DNA of 29,480 bases from a virus: the IMG/VR virus record IMGVR_UViG_3300035182_000304, positions 1 to 29,480 of that record; one strand, written 5' to 3'. The translations under genes were made by a program, and so were the position numbers. The notes under the pieces are model-generated. The model did not search any database, was not told the DNA's origin, and worked only from the letters and a program-made list of their open reading frames with translations. Shown here one piece after another: positions 24,093-29,480 of the stretch. Every line of letters begins with the position of its first letter. Position 1 is the first letter of the stretch.

Positions 24093-25997
24093 CTACTTCT
24101 TGCCAGTCCTCTTGGCGATCCTCTCTTCCAAAGCATCGGATGCGGCTTGTGCCTTGGCGGTCTGCTTTGGCACCTGGTAGGCTTTCTTGGCCTCCGGGTT
24201 CTTTTGGGCAGGGGTGGGTGCCTCAGGTTCTTCCGGAGCCACCTTGGTGCCTTTCTTGCTAACCGGGGAGGTTTTCTGGACACTGGGTGAGAGGTCGAGG
24301 TCCAGGATCGCCTCCTCCTCGGAGCTGATCTTACCCTTGTCTTCCGGGAGAGGATCAGCGATGGCAAAGTCTTTGACGGACTTGAGCTGCTTGGTTGCGG
24401 AAGGAGCGTCAGAGAGGATCTCTTTTCCACCAGGAGCCACGAGCTTGACCCAACCGCGCTCGAAGTCCCAGTGCAGATCCTGGTAGCGACCGCCAGCCAA
24501 GATGTATTCCTCGTAGGTCATGCCATCCTTCAAGATTTCCCAGGAGGTATAACCGACAGCAGTGTCGCGCCTCGGGTTGGCCGAGATGAGCTTGAAGATA
24601 GTGTGGCCGAGGAACATCTTCTTGCCACCACCAATTTTGGAGGTGACAGGCTCAGCCTTGGTGACCTTCCCCGACTTCCGGAGTTCGACCCAGCCGCGAT
24701 CCAGATCCCACTTGAGGTCCTGGGTCCTACCTCCCTTGGTGATGTAGTCCTCGAAGAGCATGCCGTCAGTGATCTTGTTCCAGGACTCGAACCCTCCGGT
24801 GCCGGGACGGCGAGGGTTCTCGCCGAGGAGCCGATGGATCGTGTGGCCTTCGAAGGCGAGGCGACGTCCAGGAGCGCCAGCAACCTTGATCCCCTTTACC
24901 GCCTCGATCTCAGCGGCAGCACCCTTATTGGTCAGCGTGATGTAGAAGTACGGTCCGTCACCAGTACTATCGTCTTCCATCTTGATCATGTCGTTCTGGG
25001 CGAGGCGAGTGCAGACCCGGACTGCCTGTTTTGTGGGGATCCGGAGTGCCTTGGCTACGGCGTCACTGGAGGTCTGAGCATCGTCGCCGTTCTTGGCGAT
25101 GTCTTCCTTGATGAACTGGAAGGCGCGAGCCACGATGGCCTCATCATCGTTCTTTTCGTCGCTTTGGGTCACAGGAGCCTCGTGGACTTCCTCGGTAGGA
25201 GGCGGGGTCGCCTTGGACTTCTCCTTGGTGCTCTTGGTCTCGCTGGGTGCCACGGTGGCCTTTGTGACGACCGGGGTCTCCTCCGCCTTGGGCAGCGGCA
25301 TTGGGCGAGTCTTGCCAGATTCGATCCGAGCCTTCTGCTCGGCATCCTTCCGATTGTTCTCCTGCATCTTCTTCAACTCACCCTTGGTGATGAACGCAGG
25401 CTCTTCGAGGTTCTCTCCGCGACCGCATTCCTTCGCTAGCTTGTGGAAGGTGGAGTAGGTCCAGTCGTGCTCTCGGCCGAAGTCCACGATGGACTGCTCA
25501 GCCAGTTCGCGGGTCTTGAACTTCTTCACTGTTTCCTTGGGGTTGCAGGTGTTCCAGATCTTCACCAGGCCGTCGTCGCTGACCTTGGTCACAGCCCAGG
25601 GGAGCGTCTGCGTCGGGAAGGGCACTAGGTTTGCGTTCGGAACGATAGGAGCAGGCTGGAGAATACTCTCAGGCTCGGGGTTCGGGACTGGCTTCGTGTG
25701 GCAGTCCTTGCAGACCGGGACCTCGTAGTCTGTGTTGCTGGGGTTGCAGGAGAGAATGTAGAGCTCTTTGCCATCCACTCGGTTCTTGCTAACCTTCTGT
25801 CGGATCTCCTCGATCGGAGCTTTCACCAGGATGGTATCGTGAGCCATGGGCTGTGAACAGCGAGTGCAGAGTACGATGTTGAAGAGCAGGAAGTTGTTGT
25901 TGTCGTCGAGCTTCGTGAAGTTGCTCTTGGTTCCTCTCTTCACGGAAGCGATCTTGGTGAACTCAACGGTCTTGTCTGATTTTGCTTTGATGGCCAT
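24093..25997 (-). CDS. Large protein with zinc, winged-helix-like and tandem repeat domains
   Basis: A 634-aa protein, not recognised as a whole. ATG 25997 has AAGGAGG at 8 bases; an upstream in-frame extension (to 26162) overlaps another gene and is rejected. Visible parts: a Cys cluster (C44-x2-C47, C84, C96-x2-C99) likely to bind zinc; a linker and helical region to 225; a low-complexity K/T/P/E segment (225-285); a winged-helix-like region (286-365: DAVAKALRIPTKQAVRVC, then a wing YFYITLTNKG); and two related 60-residue repeats (379-438 and 460-519). The repeats share GHTI..L...NPRR, (F/Y)(E/T)SW..(I/L).DGM..E(D/E)YI..GGR.QDL.WD..RGWV. A K/P/E-rich tail (530-634) follows. It is probably a DNA-binding or regulatory protein. 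Confidence 0.75.
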   Translation of the reverse strand: MAIKAKSDKTVEFTKIASVKRGTKSNFTKLDDNNNFLLFNIVLCTRCSQPMAHDTILVKAPIEEIRQKVSKNRVDGKELYILSCNPSNTDYEVPVCKDCHTKPVPNPEPESILQPAPIVPNANLVPFPTQTLPWAVTKVSDDGLVKIWNTCNPKETVKKFKTRELAEQSIVDFGREHDWTYSTFHKLAKECGRGENLEEPAFITKGELKKMQENNRKDAEQKARIESGKTRPMPLPKAEETPVVTKATVAPSETKSTKEKSKATPPPTEEVHEAPVTQSDEKNDDEAIVARAFQFIKEDIAKNGDDAQTSSDAVAKALRIPTKQAVRVCTRLAQNDMIKMEDDSTGDGPYFYITLTNKGAAAEIEAVKGIKVAGAPGRRLAFEGHTIHRLLGENPRRPGTGGFESWNKITDGMLFEDYITKGGRTQDLKWDLDRGWVELRKSGKVTKAEPVTSKIGGGKKMFLGHTIFKLISANPRRDTAVGYTSWEILKDGMTYEEYILAGGRYQDLHWDFERGWVKLVAPGGKEILSDAPSATKQLKSVKDFAIADPLPEDKGKISSEEEAILDLDLSPSVQKTSPVSKKGTKVAPEEPEAPTPAQKNPEAKKAYQVPKQTAKAQAASDALEERIAKRTGKK

Positions 25998-26029
25998 CTT
26001 GGGCCTCCTTGTGGTGGGTGGGAATGGGT

Positions 26030-26146
26030 CTAGCGGTTGATGAAGAGGTCTGTGACTGCTCCGACCGCGTCGGGCAGGCCTTGCAGGATTCCGAACAGTA
26101 TGGCGGCGAAGACTGCGCCGAGTAGAACCTTGTCTCGCTTTCTCAC
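26030..26146 (-). CDS. Very small membrane protein (38 aa)
   Basis: This 38-aa reading frame starts at GTG 26146, overlapping the upstream stop as GTGA, with GAGGAGG 7 bases upstream inside the preceding gene. The peptide has a basic start (VRKRDKVLLGAVFAAILFGI), one hydrophobic segment (about 7-21) and ends in DLFINR. The strong ribosome site, coupled overlap and membrane-like composition argue that it is real. Function unknown. It fills most of the gap before the 634-aa gene. Confidence 0.6.
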   Translation of the reverse strand: MRKRDKVLLGAVFAAILFGILQGLPDAVGAVTDLFINR

Positions 26147-26667
26147 TTGGGGACCTCCTCATTCATCTTGTCATACCAATCCAGTTCAAAACTGAGAGTG
26201 CGAAGTTCGTTGCGAAGAGCCTTGGCGTAGTGTGCCGAAGCGACGGTGGTGAAAGAATCACTGGTGCAGTCTGTCTCGATCCACATGAAATTATCACCTT
26301 CGAGCAGAGACTTGCGAAGCATCTCGACTACACTTCGCAGAGCCTCGATGCCGTTGATGTTTTTCTCGTAGTGCTTGTTAAAGCAGCTTGCTAGAGCCTT
26401 GAAAGCGTCAGCCTTCATGAGATCTTCTCCCCTCCACCGGAGAGCTTCGTAGCCGGATCCTGAGACCATCCTAGCCACGAACCCGTCTTGGAGACTCTTA
26501 GCTTCGTCTGTGTAGTAGTTCACCTTCTTGGCCACACCTTTCAGTATGGAATTCATGCTCTCCTTGCGTTGGCAGGTAGGACAGAGCTTGCGTTCCTGCC
26601 AAACCCCGCAGTGTCCGCAGGACTGGTTGGTCGGTGCCGTAGGATTCTTTGCTCGCTTGATGGCCAT
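26143..26667 (-). CDS. Hypothetical protein with N-terminal zinc ribbon
   Basis: A 174-aa protein. Residues 17-32 form a Cys4 zinc ribbon (C17-x2-C20-x8-C29-x2-C32, in QSCGHCGVWQERKLCPTC). The rest is mostly helical, with NYYTDEAKSLQDGFVARMV and a C-terminal SAHYAKALRNELRTLSFELDWYDKM. AAGGA lies 9 bases before ATG 26667. It may bind nucleic acid or a host protein through the ribbon; no family is recognised. The stop overlaps the start of the 38-aa gene. Confidence 0.68.
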   Translation of the reverse strand: MAIKRAKNPTAPTNQSCGHCGVWQERKLCPTCQRKESMNSILKGVAKKVNYYTDEAKSLQDGFVARMVSGSGYEALRWRGEDLMKADAFKALASCFNKHYEKNINGIEALRSVVEMLRKSLLEGDNFMWIETDCTSDSFTTVASAHYAKALRNELRTLSFELDWYDKMNEEVPK

Positions 26668-26694
26668 GATGTAATTCCTTTCTGGGTTTGTTGG

Positions 26695-26949
26695 TTAGAA
26701 ACAACGGTAGGTGAGAGCTTGAGTCACTTTATTGAGGAGGTAGTCTGGGACTCCACTTGCGAAGCAGAGGTCCTCGATCGTATCAATGATGCATTCCCGG
26801 GCCTTCTCGTAGGGTAGGTCGGCTACGTCACAGTCGTTAGCGCGAGCTTGGGCATCGCCTAGAAGCTTGTTGACCCAGGACTCGGTCTCGTCAGAGGGTT
26901 GGCAGATCGGACAAGGGGCTGCTTTTGGGCATTCGTGGTCGAGTGGCAT
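26695..26949 (-). CDS. Small Cys-rich hypothetical protein
   Basis: An 84-aa protein. ATG 26949 is preferred because TAGGAG lies upstream at good spacing; the frame also opens at an ATG at 26967 that overlaps the upstream gene. The N-terminus HECPKAAPCPICQP holds three Cys (7, 13, 16), suggesting a metal site, possibly completed by a His or another Cys. The remainder is helical (ESWVNKLLGDAQARAND, then KARECIIDTIEDLC). No family recognised. Confidence 0.6.
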   Translation of the reverse strand: MPLDHECPKAAPCPICQPSDETESWVNKLLGDAQARANDCDVADLPYEKARECIIDTIEDLCFASGVPDYLLNKVTQALTYRCF

Positions 26950-26957
26950 CTTGGCTC

Positions 26958-27218
26958 CTACATGCAAGAGGGATAGAGGAAGACGAGCTTTGCGAGTTTC
27001 ACCTTCTGGTTGTGGGTCAAGGCTCGGAACTCCTTGAGCTCATCCTCGGGAGCATCTCCGTACTCTTCGATGCGATCGCAATCCAGGACAGCTTCGATTG
27101 TTTCTATCCTTGACATCTTGCCACAATTGGCATTTAGGCAGTCCATTCCGATCGCGTTCCAGGTCTGTTCGAGAGCGCGACGCATCCCAGGGGTGAGTGT
27201 GTAGATCTTGGTAGCCAT
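26958..27218 (-). CDS. Small hypothetical protein
   Basis: An 86-aa protein with a strong ribosome site (AAAGGAG, spacer 7). It begins MATKIYTLTPGMRRALEQTW, then a helical core with DRIEEYGDAPEDELKEF and KVKLAKLVFLYPS. It has Cys at two places (MDCLNANC) that could bind metal or be incidental. No family recognised. It is one of a run of compact minus-strand genes that look like early-gene cargo. Confidence 0.62.
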   Translation of the reverse strand: MATKIYTLTPGMRRALEQTWNAIGMDCLNANCGKMSRIETIEAVLDCDRIEEYGDAPEDELKEFRALTHNQKVKLAKLVFLYPSCM

Positions 27219-27219
27219 T

Positions 27220-27417
27220 CTAGGCTCCTTTCTGAGTTGTGGTGGTGGAGAGCATTGCCAATGCTGTTTCTGTTGCGTCCTGCTTGTCCGTTGTGTAGTA
27301 TTCCCCAGGTTTGTAGCCGTCGAGCCGGACTGTGTACTCGCTCCAGTCTCGGTCCCAGTAGATCTTGACGGTGTGTCCAGCTTCAGACTTCTCGTAGATC
27401 TTGCGCTTGGTGCCCAT
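27220..27417 (-). CDS. Small hypothetical protein
   Basis: A 65-aa protein beginning at the base shared with the upstream stop (TAATG at 27419-27415), so translation is likely coupled. The pattern HTVKIYWDRDWSEYTVRLDGYKPGEYYT suggests a small beta-sheet followed by a short helix (DKQDATETALAML). This strand-strand-helix shape occurs in many phage early proteins and gives no function. No family recognised. Confidence 0.6.
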   Translation of the reverse strand: MGTKRKIYEKSEAGHTVKIYWDRDWSEYTVRLDGYKPGEYYTTDKQDATETALAMLSTTTTQKGA

Positions 27418-27737
27418 TAGCGTGCCATCCTCATGAAAGCGGACTCGACTTCGTAGGGGATCCGGGACTTGTGCTCGATGTAGTTGTCGTAGAGGTGAAG
27501 GACGTACTGGCTGTTGACTTGTCCGTGGTAGATCTGGTCTGTTCTCTCTCCTAGGTAGGTGCAGACCCCAACTTCACCAGGACGAGGTAGGCACTTGGTG
27601 ATCCCTCGTGACATGTCCCACATGATGATTCCGGATTCAGACTCGGTCTCGAACTCGGCGAACTTGATCTGCTGGCCATTCGCAGCGTAGTGTCGGCCAG
27701 TATTGAACTCCCGGACTTCCCCGAAGGTGACGGCCAT
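27417..27737 (-). CDS. Hypothetical protein
   Basis: A 106-aa protein. ATG 27737 shares a base with the upstream stop (TAATG); longer in-frame versions (to 27878) overlap the upstream gene and lack a ribosome site. The sequence is beta-rich and Tyr/Glu-rich (FGEVREFNTGRHYAANGQQIKFAEFE, TDQIYHGQVNSQYVLHLYDNYIEH), suggesting a small single-domain fold. No family recognised. Confidence 0.6.
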   Translation of the reverse strand: MAVTFGEVREFNTGRHYAANGQQIKFAEFETESESGIIMWDMSRGITKCLPRPGEVGVCTYLGERTDQIYHGQVNSQYVLHLYDNYIEHKSRIPYEVESAFMRMAR

Positions 27738-27850
27738 TAGCGCACCGCCTTTCGCGCTACTGCGTAGCTCGTGGCTTGGACGGTGACAAACTCCTGGGCA
27801 GCCACCGAGAACACGAGGTAGGTGTAGAGGACGACGGTCTTGATCTTCAT
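27737..27850 (-). CDS. Small secreted or membrane-anchored peptide (37 aa)
   Basis: A 37-aa reading frame starting at ATG 27850 with AAGGAG 7-8 bases upstream. It has a signal-peptide-like N-terminus (MKIKTVVLYTYLVFSVAAQEF) and a short polar tail, and ends in a TAATG junction with the next gene. An in-frame extension to ATG 28183 would give 148 aa but has no ribosome site at its start. The internal AAGGAG makes the short version more likely. It is the first gene after the promoter at 28207-28235. Confidence 0.52.
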   Translation of the reverse strand: MKIKTVVLYTYLVFSVAAQEFVTVQATSYAVARKAVR

Positions 27851-28206
27851 TGTGAACTCCTTGTGCCTTTGTCGGCACGGTGTGGGTTTGTGGCCTGAAT
27901 CGTCAGTGCTGGTCGGCCAGGATCCAGCATACAGGACCCGAAGGTCCTGTTTCATCTTGTCAACCCCATATGTAGATGGTCGTGGTTGTTTGATTGTATT
28001 ATCGCTATTGGGATTTTCCCTATGACCTGATTGCAATTCCATGACACCCGGGAGCCCTGTGCTATTGTCTAAGATCATTGGCGGAAGGTCGTGCTGGTTG
28101 GTTGCCCATTCCCGTGCTGCAGGCTTTCCCCACTTCCCCTTGGGGAACCCCAGTGTGATCTCATTTTGATTGGAAAACCTCATAAAAAACCGTAAGTATG
28201 TTACGA
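27851..28206 (-). other. Non-coding leader of the small-gene cluster
   Basis: About 350 bases lie between the predicted transcription start (near 28200) and the first well-supported start codon (27850). The stretch holds the tetraloop hairpin at 27931-27950, an inverted repeat TTCCCC/GGGGAA (28135-28148), and an AT-rich right end. The only frame through it is the unlikely 148-aa extension of the 37-aa gene. It may be a regulatory 5' leader or contain a small RNA; an origin of replication is also possible given the AT-rich side. Confidence 0.45.
27931..27950 (-). other. UUCG-tetraloop hairpin in the leader
   Basis: On the minus strand, ACAGGACC and GGTCCTGT form a perfect 8-bp stem closed by TTCG, giving the unusually stable C(UUCG)G tetraloop in RNA. 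No U-tract follows on the minus strand, so it is not a classical terminator there. On the plus strand it is followed by TTTCATCTTG, which gives weak terminator potential in that direction. As part of the leader RNA it may act in stability or regulation. Confidence 0.55.
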
Positions 28207-28235
28207 GTTATAATGCAATCAAGCCAGGCGCTCAA
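28207..28235 (-). promoter_or_regulatory. Sigma70-type promoter for the minus-strand gene cluster
   Basis: Read on the minus strand, TTGAGC (28235-28230) and TATAAC (28212-28207) are separated by exactly 17 bases: 4/6 and 5/6 matches to the consensus -35 and -10. An A/T run (TTATTTTTTATTTG) lies directly upstream and could serve as an UP element. The start of transcription would be near 28200. It faces the small-gene cluster and lies in the largest gap of the minus-strand region. Confidence 0.65.
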
Positions 28236-28253
28236 ATAAAAAATAAGGCTCGA

Positions 28254-28284
28254 CAAATGAGGAAGGGCCTGCGTCTGCAGACCC
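28254..28284 (-). terminator. Putative terminator after the 89-aa gene
   Basis: On the minus strand, GGGTCTGC and GCAGGCCC pair over 8 bp (one G-U pair) around an AGAC loop (28284-28265), followed by TTCCTCATTTG. It lies 24 bases beyond the 89-aa gene stop and just upstream of the promoter at 28207-28235. This arrangement would separate two transcription units. The U-tract is imperfect, so efficiency is uncertain. Confidence 0.5.
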
Positions 28285-28308
28285 CTCTCATGTGTATGCA
28301 CGGTCCTC

Positions 28309-28578
28309 CTAGTCGGCAAGAGGCTCCAAGATCGCCTTGATCCACGACTTACGGCAACCCTCGCCAGTCCTGTGAATCTTCCAACCATCCTTAGCATCCT
28401 TCTGAGCTTCGATGACGACGCAACCCAGAGGGCGAGTTGTGTCGAGCAAGATGTGGTTGATATCCTTGCGTACGCTTTCGAAGCGGAGCTGGGTCAGAAC
28501 GTTGTCAGGACTGACGTACTTGGACGTCTTCTCGCCTGTGATCTTGCGCACTGTCAGTGAAAGTTTGTCTTCGGACAT
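28309..28578 (-). CDS. Hypothetical protein (89 aa)
   Basis: An 89-aa protein preceded by GGAGAAG 5-9 bases before ATG 28578. It is mixed alpha/beta and charged (MSEDKLSLTVRKITGEKTSKYV, then LLDTTRPLGCVVIEAQKDAKDGWKI in two parts, ending KSWIKAILEPLAD). No family recognised. It stands alone between two structured non-coding gaps, downstream of the polymerase gene, and may belong to the replication unit. Confidence 0.6.
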   Translation of the reverse strand: MSEDKLSLTVRKITGEKTSKYVSPDNVLTQLRFESVRKDINHILLDTTRPLGCVVIEAQKDAKDGWKIHRTGEGCRKSWIKAILEPLAD

Positions 28579-28686
28579 GGTTCTTCTCCATTGATGGTGA
28601 GGCGGGAAATGCGGATGGTCTTGAAACCTGAAATCGAATCCTTGGCACCTGGCAGGGCGTTCTAGAGGCCCATCTGGGGAAACCTA

Positions 28687-28759
28687 GGCGAGGGTGGCGG
28701 GTGGTTGCTCGGGGAGGCCTTCTAGGGCCAAAAGCGGCTCAAGGATCGTCACCCTCGCC
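28687..28759. repeat. Long-range inverted repeat in the gap before the 89-aa gene
   Basis: GGCGAGGGTG (28687-28696) and CACCCTCGCC (28750-28759) are perfect 10-bp inverted arms separated by 53 bases. The right copy of the 19-bp dispersed repeat lies inside the loop. The 198-base gap 28579-28776 contains no convincing gene. The arms could form a stem in RNA or bind a protein. A late terminator for the polymerase gene is possible, but no U-tract follows. Confidence 0.5.
28713..28731. repeat. 19-bp dispersed repeat, right copy
   Basis: GGAGGCCTTCTAGGGCCAA matches the copy at 18772-18790 at 18 of 19 positions. It lies inside the loop of the 28687-28759 inverted repeat, in the gap between the polymerase and the 89-aa gene. 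The two copies flank the minus-strand cluster in the same orientation, 9.9 kb apart. Confidence 0.6.
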
Positions 28760-28776
28760 ATTACTACATTCCAACG

Positions 28777-29480
28777 CTAGCCCTCGTCAGCCCTGGATCT
28801 GGAGGCTGAAAACTGGGGCAAATCTAGGCTCTTAAATTTGTCGATGTAGAAACGACGGAAGCCTGCTTGGATGCGTCCCTTGAAGACGTACCAATCGCCT
28901 GGGTTTGCGGTGTCGTAGAGCTTCTGACCCATAGTCTCGAAGTGCTTCCGCTCGACGACGGCTATGATCGTTCCAGTGTCATCCTCGACTTCTAGCTGGA
29001 GGTACTGGGTCTTGCCTGACATCTTGCGACCGTTCCGCCTCGCCAGTGCTTTGGGTTCGTTGTGGTCGCGAAGCGTCTTGTCCTTGATCTTGCAGAGCAG
29101 GACTGCATCTAGGTTGCTCTCACCCGTAAGCTCGGCGACAGGATAGATGCGGGTGAAGATATTGTATGCGTTTGGGTCCTTCAAGATGTGTCCCCACTTC
29201 TCCGCTCCCTCGAAGATTGTATCGAAAGGGGTACGTCCTGTCTCGAGAAGCTTGGCTTGACCTGCGGTGAGGGGGAGCCCCAACGCACGCCGTTGTATGA
29301 TGTCCTTGGCTTTGGCAGCACCGATTCCGACGACCCCGAGCAGTCCACCCACGAGAGCGCCATTCTGGACGGACCAGTTCTCCTGGGAGGTCTCTGCGTC
29401 GTAGACCTTGATCGTATGTCCGGCAATCTTATACTCACGCAGCATCTGAATCGCTGACTCGTTCTCCTTCGCATTACCAA
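28777..29480 (-). CDS. dnaE: DNA polymerase III alpha-like polymerase, C-terminal part
   Basis: The frame is open from the window's right edge (codons before the Met at 29445 read GNAKENESAIQ without a stop), so this is the 3' end of a larger gene. The first part, IKVYDAETSQENWSV followed by GLLGVVGIGAAKAKDIIQRR, is the helix-hairpin-helix region typical of DnaE polymerases. Next is KLLETGRTPFDTIFEG. The C-terminal part, GKTQYLQLEVEDDTGTIIAVV with GDWYVFKGRI, is the OB-fold ssDNA-binding domain found after the fingers in phage and bacterial DnaE. Catalytic Asp residues lie outside the window. Together with the two helicases it forms the replication set of this phage. Naming as DnaE-type is inferred from this C-terminal part only. 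Confidence 0.75.
   Translation of the reverse strand, partial: GNAKENESAIQMLREYKIAGHTIKVYDAETSQENWSVQNGALVGGLLGVVGIGAAKAKDIIQRRALGLPLTAGQAKLLETGRTPFDTIFEGAEKWGHILKDPNAYNIFTRIYPVAELTGESNLDAVLLCKIKDKTLRDHNEPKALARRNGRKMSGKTQYLQLEVEDDTGTIIAVVERKHFETMGQKLYDTANPGDWYVFKGRIQAGFRRFYIDKFKSLDLPQFSASRSRADEG

Noticed and set aside
24093-26162. A 689-aa version of the large protein
   Set aside because: The extra N-terminus is Arg/Pro-rich noise that overlaps the 38-aa and 174-aa genes, and ATG 25997 has a strong ribosome site.
27935-27963. TTGACA (27958-27963, minus strand) as the -35 box of a promoter with TATGCT
   Set aside because: The spacing is 26 bases, too long for a sigma70 promoter, and the interval is occupied by the tetraloop hairpin.
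28100-28160. A G-quadruplex on the minus strand from GGGG runs
   Set aside because: Only three GGGG runs are close together; the fourth G-run is 14 bases further and shorter. Base-paired alternatives with CCCC are more likely.
27737-28183. A 148-aa version of the first small gene starting at ATG 28183
   Set aside because: There is no ribosome site before 28183, whereas AAGGAG precedes the internal ATG 27850. The upstream part looks like non-protein sequence. It cannot be fully excluded because the promoter would start RNA about 17 bases before it.
28209-28214. TATAAT on the plus strand as a rightward promoter
   Set aside because: No -35-like sequence at suitable distance, and no plus-strand gene lies to its right.

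Overview
The window is a stretch of a tailed double-stranded DNA phage (Caudoviricetes, siphovirus morphology with a long non-contractile lambda-type tail). It is moderately GC-rich and densely packed, with most neighbouring genes touching or overlapping by 1-10 bases. Nothing identifies the host firmly. The GTA-type 3TM holin and lambda-like tail-tip genes point to a Gram-negative, probably proteobacterial, host (inference). No integrase, repressor, tRNA, CRISPR array or insertion sequence was seen.

Plus strand, 1-18659 (late genes). The window opens inside a P22-type major capsid protein, followed by a strong intrinsic-terminator-like hairpin. Next come a HeH/SAP-type small protein, head-tail connector and neck proteins, a tail terminator, the tail tube, and a G/GT tail-assembly chaperone pair. 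The pair is joined by a -1 programmed frameshift on GGGAAAT, a near copy of lambda's GGGAAAG. After it come the tape measure and the lambda-order tail-tip set M-L-K-I-J. A 1156-aa modular tail fibre ends in a glycine linker and a complete Hint (hedgehog/intein) domain. A small lysis region follows: a 148-aa protein of unknown role, a DUF5675 protein, two single-TM small proteins and a 3TM holin. A bidirectional terminator at 18689-18714 ends the unit.

Minus strand, 18813-29480 (replication and early genes, read right to left). It begins with the C-terminal part of a DNA polymerase III alpha-like polymerase cut by the window edge. A structured 200-bp gap, an 89-aa protein and a putative terminator follow, then a recognisable sigma70-type promoter (28207-28235). 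That promoter faces a run of small proteins (37, 106, 65, 86, 84, 174 and 38 aa), several with Cys motifs or a membrane segment. Downstream are a 634-aa protein with Zn-ribbon-like, winged-helix-like and tandem-repeat regions, a UvrD/Rep-type SF1 helicase, a 128-aa protein, a SNF2-type SF2 helicase, several small proteins, and a PD-(D/E)XK (VRR-NUC-like) nuclease. The two transcription units converge on the 18.7-kb terminator.

The most notable points are the Hint domain ending the tail fibre, the frameshift signal with its fully open extension, a 19-bp repeat (18/19 identical) present only in two non-coding gaps 10 kb apart, a long structured non-coding leader before the small-gene cluster, the unrecognised 634-aa protein, and a DUF5675 protein as the only muralytic candidate in the lysis region. 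All family assignments come from reading motifs; no database search was run.
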